From an uncultured Clostridia bacterium (GTDB taxonomy: Bacteria > Bacillota > Clostridia > Christensenellales > Aristaeellaceae), in NCBI GenBank assembly GCA_946615495.1, contig CAMOHY010000021.1, forward strand, positions 1 to 15,595: a stretch of DNA of 15,595 bases, written 5' to 3'. Within the stretch, counting starts at the first letter, position 1, and each line of letters starts with the position of its first letter. The notes under the pieces were generated by a model that worked only from the letters and a program-made list of their open reading frames with translations, made no database searches and was not told where the DNA came from. Below are positions 7,134 to 13,530 of the stretch, piece after piece. Made by a program: the position numbers and the translations under genes.

Positions 7134-8258
7134 ATGGATGAAAAACGATTGAAAGAAACCTTGGAAAAGGCGTTTCCGGACACGCCCGCGGTGTTTCACA
7201 ACCGGCTGGCGGCTGTGGCGGAGGGCCAACGACAGGAGGAAAAAATGCCTATGAAGAAAATGATTTTCCGGGTGGCGCTGGTGGGCTTGCTGGTGCTGTC
7301 CATGACCGGCGGCGCTCTGGCCGCCATGAACCATTACGGCGTGCTGAATTTTAACGCCGGGTGGCAGGAAAGCCATTATTTCACCCTGCCCGGCGCGGAG
7401 GATATGATTCATTACGACCTGGCGGAGGCCCAAACGGGCGGCCTGCTTTGGAAGGTGAAGGAAGCGGCCTACGACGGCCGGGTGCTGCGGGTGATCTATT
7501 CCGTGCAGGATACCGCCGCCGCCGCGCCTTTGACGGGCGATGATATCATCGAGGCCTATCAGGCGCTTTGCGAAAAGAACGGGGTTTGCCTGAAAGCGGA
7601 CGGCAACGGCGAAATTTTTGTAAACGATCAGCCGGTAAACCTGGAAAGCCTGGATGCCCGCTATGGCGAAGGCAACGGCGAAATCGAGTATTGGTTCGAT
7701 TGCCGCCTGGAGGGCTACCACGGCCTCAAGCTGCTGCCGGAGGGAACCATTACCGTGTCCATGCCCTTTGCATTTAAAAATGACGCCGCCAGGGAAAGCG
7801 CCCAGGCGGACGCCCTGAGCTTCACCATGGATGTGGGCGACGCCGCCAGCCGCTATAGCCTTTCCCTGCCCGCCCCCTATGACCTGGGCAACGGCGCAGT
7901 GCTGGCCCTGACCGACGCGCATTTCTCCCCCGTCAACGTGTTCATCGACGGCAGCATTTCCTTTAAGGAAAGCAGAGAATTGCAGGTGCCGGATGAAAAG
8001 GACTTTGAAGCCATGGAGGCTTTCCTGGAGGGCTTGCCGGAATACGCCGCGTATTTTGACGCGCACCTGGAGAACGCGGACGGCGAAACCCTGGGCGAAT
8101 CCAGAGACGGCTTTATCGGCCACAATATCAGCGACGACGGGGCTTTCACGCTCATTTTCCGCTATGAGAACACGCCCAGCGACAAGTATACCGACGTGAA
8201 TTACCTGTGCTTGGGCGATTGGAGGGTGCCCATCCCCATGGCGTACAAAACCAAATAA
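7134..8258 (+). CDS. Membrane-anchored probable anti-sigma factor
   Basis: This 374-residue protein has a short cytoplasmic N-terminus (1-42, with charged amphipathic segments), one membrane helix at about 43-64 and a roughly 310-residue domain outside the membrane. That topology, and a start one base after the sigma-factor stop with GGAGGAGG before it, make it the likely anti-sigma partner. It has no zinc-binding HxxxCxxC motif; the inner part has a single His and no Cys, so it is not a ZAS-type factor. It resembles Clostridia proteins encoded beside sigma factors, sometimes grouped with DUF4179, but I cannot confirm that domain. The outer part is acidic, with YxGRVLRVIY-like beta-strand patterns and no enzyme motif. 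A second strong ribosome site inside the gene (7234-7239) may start a shorter product at 7245 or 7251. Confidence 0.72.
   Translation: MDEKRLKETLEKAFPDTPAVFHNRLAAVAEGQRQEEKMPMKKMIFRVALVGLLVLSMTGGALAAMNHYGVLNFNAGWQESHYFTLPGAEDMIHYDLAEAQTGGLLWKVKEAAYDGRVLRVIYSVQDTAAAAPLTGDDIIEAYQALCEKNGVCLKADGNGEIFVNDQPVNLESLDARYGEGNGEIEYWFDCRLEGYHGLKLLPEGTITVSMPFAFKNDAARESAQADALSFTMDVGDAASRYSLSLPAPYDLGNGAVLALTDAHFSPVNVFIDGSISFKESRELQVPDEKDFEAMEAFLEGLPEYAAYFDAHLENADGETLGESRDGFIGHNISDDGAFTLIFRYENTPSDKYTDVNYLCLGDWRVPIPMAYKTK
7234..7253 (+). promoter_or_regulatory. Internal ribosome site and in-frame starts in the anti-sigma gene
   Basis: AGGAGG at 7234-7239 is followed by ATG at 7245 (five-base spacing) and another in-frame ATG at 7251 (eleven-base spacing). 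Starting here would skip the cytoplasmic part of the protein. It would leave a basic residue cluster followed by a hydrophobic helix ending in ALA, much like a signal peptide. The site is as good as the one for the full-length start. It may be functional, or a by-product of the encoded Q-E-E-K residues. Confidence 0.45.
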
Positions 8259-8268
8259 CCAATTGACG

Positions 8269-8295
8269 CAGGAGCCGGAATGAATCCGGCTCCTG
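8269..8295 (+). terminator. Perfect hairpin, weak terminator or translational block
   Basis: CAGGAGCCGGA at 8269-8279 pairs without mismatch with TCCGGCTCCTG at 8285-8295, leaving the five-base loop ATGAA. It begins ten bases after the anti-sigma stop, as a terminator would, but only three T residues follow. The AGGAG ribosome site and the ATG at 8280 of the next open frame are both inside the structure, so the hairpin could also hide that start. Confidence 0.6.
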
Positions 8296-8597
8296 TTTGG
8301 AAGGAGGAAAAGCGCCAGGACCCCGCGGCCCCCAAATGGGAAGAAATGGCCAAGGAGCACCTGAAAGGAATGCGAAAGCGCGGCCTGGACGATGTGGCGG
8401 AAATAATCCAGGAGGGTGAAATCCGCATGAACGGCGTGTACGGCGTTTCCTTCCGGTTCGTCCTTCAAAATGGCGGCGTATATACCGTGCACATCGTGTA
8501 CGCGTTGAATCAGGTGGTAGAGGTGATTTACCGCGACGCCGTACGCCAGGCAAATTATGAGGAAGCTGTGAAAAAGCAAAAGATCGTCAATCAGTGA
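8280..8597 (+). CDS. Small orphan protein, unknown function
   Basis: This frame encodes up to 105 residues and no family is recognised. The protein is soluble and highly charged. The first 45 residues are likely helical (WEEMAKEHLKGMRKRGLDDVAEII). After them comes a strand-rich segment, VYGVSFRFVLQNGGVYTVHIVYALNQVVEVIYRDAV, and a basic tail. The alternating hydrophobic pattern of that segment looks like a real folded domain. The start is uncertain: ATG 8280 has AGGAG five bases upstream but lies in a hairpin loop. ATG 8346 has only a weak site. ATG 8427 follows a strong AGGAGG at 8410-8415 but would cut away the helical half. It is followed by a strong terminator 24 bases after its stop. Confidence 0.6.
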   Translation: MNPAPVWKEEKRQDPAAPKWEEMAKEHLKGMRKRGLDDVAEIIQEGEIRMNGVYGVSFRFVLQNGGVYTVHIVYALNQVVEVIYRDAVRQANYEEAVKKQKIVNQ

Positions 8598-8620
8598 GGC
8601 TCTTGCGGCAGGAATCCCGG

Positions 8621-8659
8621 CCCTTGTCCCGAATTGTTCAGGACAAGGGTTTTTCTTTT
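8621..8659 (+). terminator. Strong intrinsic terminator before the YhhN-family gene
   Basis: CCCTTGTCC at 8621-8629 pairs perfectly with GGACAAGGG at 8641-8649, with an 11-base loop that can form a small inner GAA/TTC stem. TTTTTCTTTT follows at 8650-8659. It ends the unit containing the small gene. It also lies only 16 bases before the next start codon, which leaves no room for a promoter between them. Confidence 0.88.
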
Positions 8660-8675
8660 GAGAGGAGCGCGCGCT

Positions 8676-9308
8676 ATGTCTTCTTATTCCGTTTTAGCCC
8701 TGTGCTTTGGCGTAATGGTGGGGCTGTATTTGAGCTACCAGGGGGAAAAATTCCGCAAAAAGCCCCGGAAAGCGCGGGAGCTGGCCTTGAAGGGCGCCAC
8801 CACAGGCGTTTCCGCGCTGCTGGCGGCATACGGCTGCATGCTGCATCCGCTGCCGGGCCATTTTTTCCTGCTGGCCGGGCTGTGCGTGTGCGTGGCGGCT
8901 GACGTGGTGCTGGACCGGAATTTTCTGGCGGGCACGGCGGCCTTTGGCTTGGGGCACATTTGCTACTGCATTGCCTATGCCCTGCTCCGTGCGCCGGGCT
9001 TGGAAAGCCTTGCGGTGTTTTTGTGCCTGTGCGGGGCCGTTGGCGCGTTGTATCCCCAGCTCAAAAAGCTGTCCGGCCAGGAGAGCGTCCTGCCCTACCT
9101 TTGCTACGCCCTTCTCATCGGGGCCATGCTGGCCCTGGCTTTGCCCCAAAAGCCGGTGCTGCTGCTGGGGGCGGCGCTGTTTGTATTGTCGGATGGGCTG
9201 CTGCTGGCGCGGATCGTCAAAAAACTGCCGTCCAGAGCGTACGACTACGTATGCCTGGGCTGCTATTTCCTGGCGCAGTTTTTGATTGCCGCGTCTACCT
9301 TGGCGTAA
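8676..9308 (+). CDS. YhhN/TMEM86-family membrane protein (lysoplasmalogenase-like)
   Basis: This 210-residue protein has about eight membrane helices and the general layout of the YhhN family (PF07947). Animal members (TMEM86) cleave the vinyl-ether bond of lysoplasmalogens, while bacterial functions are less certain. Family-like landmarks are the ADVVLD segment at about 74-79, a helix with a GLGHICYCIAY pattern near 90-100, and LFVLSDGLLLA near 176-186. These carry the conserved Asp, His-Tyr and Ser-Asp positions. The usual GD of the first motif is AD here. ATG 8676 is chosen because GAGAGGAG precedes it; an in-frame TTG at 8634 lies inside the terminator loop and is discarded. Clostridia do make plasmalogens, which fits the family. 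The promoter is not visible. Confidence 0.72.
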   Translation: MSSYSVLALCFGVMVGLYLSYQGEKFRKKPRKARELALKGATTGVSALLAAYGCMLHPLPGHFFLLAGLCVCVAADVVLDRNFLAGTAAFGLGHICYCIAYALLRAPGLESLAVFLCLCGAVGALYPQLKKLSGQESVLPYLCYALLIGAMLALALPQKPVLLLGAALFVLSDGLLLARIVKKLPSRAYDYVCLGCYFLAQFLIAASTLA

Positions 9309-9311
9309 CGC

Positions 9312-9340
9312 TTTACTTTCCGGCGGCCCTGTGCTATCAT
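9312..9340 (+). promoter_or_regulatory. Sigma-A-like promoter for the ThrE-type operon
   Basis: TTTACT at 9312-9317 and TATCAT at 9335-9340 are 17 bases apart. TGC at 9332-9334 adds the extended -10 element. This lies in the 73-base gap between the YhhN-family gene and the next start at 9382, which gives a leader of about 35 bases. The -35 box matches consensus at four of six positions and the -10 at five of six. Confidence 0.6.
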
Positions 9341-9381
9341 GCTGGATGAATCTATGCAAAAGCTTGTTTGGAGGCGGGGGA

Positions 9382-10146
9382 ATGGATACCTTGGCCACGA
9401 CCCTGGACGCCGTTTGCCTGGCGTCCGAAATGATATTGGAAAGCGGCGGGGAAACCTACCGCGCGGAGGACACGGTGGAGCGCATGTGCCAGGGCTTGGG
9501 CATTCCCAAGGTGGATGTGCTGGCTTTGCCCACCGGCCTTATGCTCACCCTTACCCTGGAGGACGACAGCAGCATCAGCCGCATCGTGCGGGTGCACAGC
9601 CGGTCCATTGACCTGGGCCGCATGGACCAGTGCAACGATATTTCCCGCCGGGTGGCTTCCGGCCAAATGAGCGCGGAGGAAGCCCTTCGTGCCCTTCGGG
9701 AAATTAAGCGGCCCCGGAAGGAGCACCGCTTTTTGCTCATTGCCGCCAGCGCCCTGTCCGCCGCCAGCTTTACGGTGATGCTGGGCGGCAGCTGGCTGGA
9801 TTTTGCGGTGTCCTTTTTCTGCGGGGCGCTGGTGCAGCTGGTGCTGCCGCCTTTGGCCCAAATGCGGGTGCCGCCCGTCATATCCAGCATGTTTGCGGGC
9901 GCGCTTACCACCCTGATGGCGCTGGTGGGCCGGATGTTTTTTCCGGCCGTTACCATCGAGCCGATCATCAGCGGCGCCATCATGCCGCTGCTGTCCGGCT
10001 GGGCGGTCACCAACGCCATGCGGGACACCATCCGGGGCGACTTGGTGTCCGGCGGGGCCAGGGTAATCGAAGCCATTCTGTCGGTAATGATGCTGGCGGC
10101 GGGCATCGGCCTGGTGCTCAGCGCTTGGGGAGGAATCAGGGTATGA
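9382..10146 (+). CDS. ThrE/YjjP-family amino-acid exporter, large subunit
   Basis: This 254-residue protein matches the N-terminal ThrE (PF06738, YjjP) type. A cytoplasmic domain of about 110 residues carries the family's opening pattern (A-S-E-M-I-L-E-S-G-G-E-T-Y-R-A-E-D-T near residues 14-31), and about five membrane helices follow. ThrE proteins export threonine and serine, and YjjPB exports succinate in E. coli, so the substrate here is open. GAIMPLLSGWAVTNAMRDTIRGD near the C-terminus repeats a pattern in the partner gene, as expected for the two related halves. ATG 9382 is chosen for the GGAGGCGGGGGA just before it; upstream in-frame starts at 9286 and 9346 have no site and overlap the promoter. 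It overlaps the next gene by four bases (ATGA). Confidence 0.87.
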   Translation: MDTLATTLDAVCLASEMILESGGETYRAEDTVERMCQGLGIPKVDVLALPTGLMLTLTLEDDSSISRIVRVHSRSIDLGRMDQCNDISRRVASGQMSAEEALRALREIKRPRKEHRFLLIAASALSAASFTVMLGGSWLDFAVSFFCGALVQLVLPPLAQMRVPPVISSMFAGALTTLMALVGRMFFPAVTIEPIISGAIMPLLSGWAVTNAMRDTIRGDLVSGGARVIEAILSVMMLAAGIGLVLSAWGGIRV

Positions 10147-10577
10147 GCTGGTGGATTCAATTGCTTTCCTGCGCCGTGGCCGCGGCGGCCTTTTCCGTGC
10201 TCATGCACCAGCCTTGGAAAACCATTCCCGTCAGCGCTCTTATTGCGGCGGCGGGATACGGCGTGTTTTTGCTGCTGGGCAAAAGCACCACAGGGTATTT
10301 TTGGGCCACCCTGGTCATTGGCATCTGCTGCGAAATCTGCGCGCGGGTGATGAAGCGCACGGCCACGCTGTTCGTCACCGGGGCCATCATTCCCCTGGTG
10401 CCCGGCGTTGGGCTGTATAACACCATGCTTTATGTGGTCAGAGGGGATTATTATCAGGCGGTGAACACCGGGGCGGCCACGCTGCTGGGCATTGCGGGCA
10501 TCGCCCTGGCCATCACCCTGTCCACGGTGCTGTTTTCCGCCTTCCATCCCCGGAAGAAGAAGGCAAAGCCATGCTGA
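10143..10577 (+). CDS. ThrE/YjjB-family amino-acid exporter, small subunit
   Basis: This 144-residue membrane protein of four to five helices is the ThrE_2/YjjB half (PF12821) and probably pairs with the preceding protein in one transporter. The core TGAIIPLVPGVGLYNTM at about 83-99, followed by RGD near 105, parallels the C-terminal motif of the larger subunit. The C-terminus is basic (RKKKAKP), consistent with a cytoplasmic end. ATG 10143 sits in an ATGA overlap with GGGGAGG ten bases upstream; a TTG at 10125 within the upstream gene is less likely. Its last seven bases overlap the start of the Spo0A-like gene, which ties that regulator to the exporter. Confidence 0.86.
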   Translation: MSWWIQLLSCAVAAAAFSVLMHQPWKTIPVSALIAAAGYGVFLLLGKSTTGYFWATLVIGICCEICARVMKRTATLFVTGAIIPLVPGVGLYNTMLYVVRGDYYQAVNTGAATLLGIAGIALAITLSTVLFSAFHPRKKKAKPC

Positions 10578-11317
10578 CCCCCTGCCGGCTGTACATCGCC
10601 TCCCCGGATGAAGTGAGGCTGGAGCGGCTTTTTTCCGCCGATGCCCGCTTTTTTCTGCTGGGCGGCAGCGGCGAGGGCGCGGCGGCGCTTGGGGACATTC
10701 TTTCCCTGTGCCCGGACGCGGTGGTGCTGGATGAAGTGCTGCTGGGGCTGGACGGGCTGGAGGCCCTGCGGCGCATGGCGGCTATGCTTACGCCGCCGCG
10801 GGTGGTGCTCATGGCCCGCGTGGCGATGCCGCAGGAATCCGTGATACCCGATGAAACGGTGCCCTATCCCTGCGGCGGAGAAGAGGTGCGGGCCGCCGCC
10901 CTCCGGGCGGCCCAAAGGGCGCTGCCCGCCCTTGCCGCGCCTTGGGAGGAAACGCGGATGGAGATTGCGGAAAGCCTGCTGAAAAGGCTGGGCGTTCCGC
11001 GGCGTTTGAAGGGCCGGGCCTATATGCAGCGGGCCGCCGCAGCCCTGGCCTGCGCGCCCCGGCTGGGCGAATCCTATTCTTCGGGGCTGTATCCCTATCT
11101 TGCCGCCGCCTTTGGCGCCACGCCCCAGGCGGTGGAAAGGGCGATCCGGACCGCGGTGGAAAGCACCTGGCTCAGCGGCGATTTGGAGGCCATCCAGGCG
11201 CTGTTCGGCCTGAGCGTGGACGCGGAAAAGGGCAAGCCCACCAACGCCGAATGCCTGGCCATGCTGGCGGAGCACGTGCGGCGGGAAATGGCCCGGCGCA
11301 TGCGGAAGGACCAATAA
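10571..11317 (+). CDS. Spo0A-like regulator with degenerate receiver domain
   Basis: This 248-residue protein has the two-domain plan of Spo0A. Residues about 133-236 match the Spo0A DNA-binding domain (PF08769): L-G-V-P-R-R-L-K-G-R near 140-149, LYPYLAAAFG at 173-182, the recognition-helix core VERAIR at 188-193, and EKGKPTNAE at 219-227. The N-terminal receiver is poor. The phosphoacceptor may remain as Asp54 (VVLDE). The Mg-binding Asp pair of Spo0A aligns with Ser11-Pro12, the switch Thr of the LTAF motif is replaced in LMARV (80-84), and the expected LKPF is YPCG (99-102). Phosphorylation is therefore doubtful, and it may be a constitutive or ligand-driven paralogue. No spoIVB is next to it, the usual neighbour of true spo0A. 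It overlaps the exporter gene by seven bases. Confidence 0.85.
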   Translation: MLTPCRLYIASPDEVRLERLFSADARFFLLGGSGEGAAALGDILSLCPDAVVLDEVLLGLDGLEALRRMAAMLTPPRVVLMARVAMPQESVIPDETVPYPCGGEEVRAAALRAAQRALPALAAPWEETRMEIAESLLKRLGVPRRLKGRAYMQRAAAALACAPRLGESYSSGLYPYLAAAFGATPQAVERAIRTAVESTWLSGDLEAIQALFGLSVDAEKGKPTNAECLAMLAEHVRREMARRMRKDQ

Positions 11318-11333
11318 AAAGGAGAGAATGGGT

Positions 11334-13079
11334 ATGAAAAAGCAGATGGGCCGTTTCTTGTGCGTTTTTCTTTGCCTGCTGCTGCCCGCCGGCGCGTGGG
11401 CCGAGCCCCTGCCCTGGCTGCGGCCCTGGCTGGACCGCATGGAGGCCACGGACCATTCCCACTCCGTGTTCACCATGGAAGCGGATGGGAGCATGATCGT
11501 GGCGCTGGCGGAGGAAATACTGAACCAAACGATAGCGGCTTATGAAGCATACCAGCAGACGGGCCCGGACGGCGAAGAAAACGAGGAATGGACGGAGATG
11601 ATTTCCGCCTCCAAGCGGGAGGCGCAGCTGCAATTGCAGGCCTGGCGCACCTACGGCCCCGCCCTGGCCGCCCTGGCCAACGCTACGGAAATCACCCTGG
11701 ACGCGGGGGAGGGCTGGTCCGCCTATGATATCAGCGTCAACGGGAACCACGCCGCGACTTTCACCGTGATTACGGACGCGGAGACGGGCACGGCGCATCT
11801 CATCAGCGATTTGTTTCCTTCCTACGCCTTGGAAATGGACGGCAGGATAGAAAACAGCGCTCTTGGCAGCCTGCTGGGCGTTACGGTGGACGCGGAACAG
11901 CCGCTGGCAAACTTGACGCCGGAGGATATGCGCGCCCTCGCCGCGGAGTACCAGGATTTTGATTTTCTCGCCCAGTTCTCCGGCGCTTACCGCCAGGCCC
12001 TGCTGCGCCTGCTGGACGAGGGGGAAGCCCGCCGGGAGGGGGAAAAGGTGGTCTACGTGGTGACGGACGAGTACCACGGCGCTTATTCCCCAAACGGCGG
12101 CTCCAGCGACCGGGTGGACGAACTGATGCTGGGCCATCAATTGGATACGGACCCGCGGCTGAACCGCGTGATCGACTTTGCGCAGTATCTGAGGGCCCGC
12201 ATGACTATTTCCCCGGAAGCGCCGGAAGAATATACGGACGAGCCTTTGCCGGAATTGCCGGACGGCCCCACGGAGGATGAGCTTACCGAGGCTATGTACC
12301 GGTATTGGGACCAATTGCAGGCCCGCGCGGACCGGGAAACCGTCACCACCGTCACCCAGCGCTACGAGCTGGAGGGGGAGGAAGTCACCTGGGAGTGCAC
12401 CGCCGTTTCGGAATTTCATGACCAGGCGGAGGAAACCGGCACCGTGAAAAAGCTGCTGGAGCACTTTCCCCATCTCCAGCGCCAGCGGGATTCCGTGTCC
12501 AAAACCATCCGGGCCTGGCGGCTGACCCCCGTTTCCCTGGAGCATCACGCCAGCGACGGCAGCTTTGGGGAAAGAATTCTAAAAATCGACGCCTCCCTGC
12601 CGGACGAAATCCGCCTCGGCGTAACCAGTTACTATTATTATTCTGGATATGAGGATGAGGAGGAGCAGAACGTTTCGTTTGTTCTCCAGCGCACGGAGGA
12701 AGGCCAGCATTGGGATTTGTCCACCGATATGGCCGACGAACCGGACGGCATGGGCAATATCCGCCTGACTGTGGACTACGATAACGGCATGAGCCGGGTG
12801 GAGAAAGCGCTGTATCTGGCTGACCAGGAAAAGCCCTTGCTGAAAATCGGGGGCAGGGTGGATTATGCGCAGGAAAGCGCCGCCGCGCCGGATATTTCCG
12901 GGCTGACCGTCGTGCCCTACGGCGATGATGAAGGGCAAAAGGAATGCTATGCGGAAATGAACAAGGTGGCCAAGCCCCGCTTCGTCACCCTGATTTTGAC
13001 CGGCCTGCCCACGGACGCCCGTCCCCTCATGACTGTCCTGCTGGCGGCGGTGAACCAGCTGTTTCAGGGAATGAGATGA
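11334..13079 (+). CDS. Large secreted protein, unknown function
   Basis: This 581-residue protein has a clear signal peptide (basic start, hydrophobic core at about 8-17, likely cut after AWA at 21-23) and no lipobox Cys. AAGGAG at 11319-11324 is nine bases from ATG 11334 and only three from the in-frame ATG at 11328, so the second is preferred. No family is recognised. The mature part is acidic, with a helical first 120 residues, then beta-rich stretches (YDISVNGNHAATFTVITD; RLTVDYDNGM) joined by charged, often Glu- and Asp-rich, turns. No catalytic motif, repeat, sorting signal or C-terminal anchor is evident. It lies 16 bases after the Spo0A-like gene, with no terminator between, so it is probably read from the same transcript. 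It could be a sensor, an adhesin-like protein or a sporulation-related envelope protein; none is shown. Confidence 0.75.
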   Translation: MKKQMGRFLCVFLCLLLPAGAWAEPLPWLRPWLDRMEATDHSHSVFTMEADGSMIVALAEEILNQTIAAYEAYQQTGPDGEENEEWTEMISASKREAQLQLQAWRTYGPALAALANATEITLDAGEGWSAYDISVNGNHAATFTVITDAETGTAHLISDLFPSYALEMDGRIENSALGSLLGVTVDAEQPLANLTPEDMRALAAEYQDFDFLAQFSGAYRQALLRLLDEGEARREGEKVVYVVTDEYHGAYSPNGGSSDRVDELMLGHQLDTDPRLNRVIDFAQYLRARMTISPEAPEEYTDEPLPELPDGPTEDELTEAMYRYWDQLQARADRETVTTVTQRYELEGEEVTWECTAVSEFHDQAEETGTVKKLLEHFPHLQRQRDSVSKTIRAWRLTPVSLEHHASDGSFGERILKIDASLPDEIRLGVTSYYYYSGYEDEEEQNVSFVLQRTEEGQHWDLSTDMADEPDGMGNIRLTVDYDNGMSRVEKALYLADQEKPLLKIGGRVDYAQESAAAPDISGLTVVPYGDDEGQKECYAEMNKVAKPRFVTLILTGLPTDARPLMTVLLAAVNQLFQGMR

Positions 13080-13225
13080 AGGAAAGCGTTTTGAAAATAG
13101 GAGGGTGAAGCGGCTAAGAGCGGACAGGATGCGGAGAGCAGCGTACAGTTTATTTTGATTAAGCCAGGACATGAGACAAATTGTTCGGCTATATAACTCC
13201 GCTTTTCGCCTTTGAAAAGAAACGC
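13080..13225. other. Non-coding gap with no identified element
   Basis: This 146-base stretch between the secreted-protein stop and the T-box promoter holds no convincing gene, terminator or repeat. It is noticeably richer in A and T than its surroundings towards its 3' end. AGGAGGGTG at 13100-13108 looks like a ribosome site fused to a GTG start, but the spacing is zero and the frame closes after about 16 codons. Confidence 0.5.
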
Positions 13226-13255
13226 TTGACATTTCCCCCCCGTCTCCGTTATAAT
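13226..13255 (+). promoter_or_regulatory. Consensus sigma-A promoter of the tyrosine T-box unit
   Basis: TTGACA at 13226-13231 and TATAAT at 13250-13255 are both perfect, with an 18-base spacer. Transcription should start near 13262, a few bases before the base of T-box stem I at 13273. This is the best-matched promoter in the window and fits a gene set controlled after initiation by antitermination. Confidence 0.9.
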
Positions 13256-13261
13256 GCCAGC

Positions 13262-13514
13262 ATGGCGATGAAGGGATTTTCAGTAGCCCGGCCCAGGGCG
13301 CGATTGAAGAGAGCTTCCGGACGGTGCAAGGAAGCAGCGCGGGCAGGGGCGAATTACCTCCCGGAGCCCGGCCTTGAAGGAGCATGCTTTGCGTAGGGGC
13401 CGCCGGTGCGCCGGATACAGCGCGCAAGAGGGCAGCACGGTTTTTGCCGTGTTGCTGAACGGAAGTGGTACAGCGATCACACGCCTTCCCTGACATGGGG
13501 GAAGGCGTTTTTTT
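13262..13514 (+). ncRNA. T-box riboswitch, tyrosine-specific
   Basis: The leader folds into a standard stem I. GGGA (13273-13276) pairs with TCCC (13359-13362). The specifier loop has AGTA (13282-13285) facing GAATTACC (13351-13358). Helices GCCC/GGGC (13286-13289 with 13347-13350; 13291-13294 with 13341-13344) and GCGC (13298-13301 with 13337-13340) follow. Past an AGAGA bulge, GCTTCC (13313-13318) closes on GGAAGC (13330-13335) around a GGTGCAA apical loop. The specifier read is TAC (13355-13357), for Tyr. The T-box bulge TGGT (13466-13469) in GTGGTACAGCG can pair with the ACCA end of uncharged tRNA-Tyr, whose discriminator base is A. A terminator follows. Low charging of tRNA-Tyr should allow readthrough into the aminotransferase and tyrS. 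I did not work out stems II/III or the antiterminator. Confidence 0.93.
13481..13514 (+). terminator. Regulated terminator of the T-box leader
   Basis: ACGCCTTCCC at 13481-13490 pairs perfectly with GGGAAGGCGT at 13499-13508 across an eight-base loop, with seven T residues at 13508-13514. It lies six bases after the T-box core and 17 bases before the first start codon, the expected position for the off-state structure. Confidence 0.92.
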
Positions 13515-13530
13515 CATGAAGGAGGCAGCT

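Noticed and set aside
7020..8579. 519-residue open frame on the minus strand
   Set aside because: It runs opposite to the sigma factor tail, the anti-sigma gene and the small gene, with low-complexity His/Gln/Gly content and no ribosome site or motif.
8634..8675. TTG start extending the YhhN-family protein by 14 residues
   Set aside because: The TTG lies in the loop of a strong terminator, the added residues are not family-like, and ATG 8676 has a ribosome site.
11172..12548. 458-residue open frame on the minus strand opposite the secreted protein
   Set aside because: The plus-strand frame has a signal peptide and ribosome site. The minus frame has shadow-type composition and crosses a gene boundary. 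I considered it because the plus-strand protein is unrecognised.
13100..13156. Possible small peptide gene after AGGAGG
   Set aside because: The GTG abuts the ribosome site with no spacer and the frame is only about 16 codons.
13181..13396. Short open frame over the T-box leader
   Set aside because: It spans the promoter and stem I, both of which are better explained as regulatory RNA and DNA.
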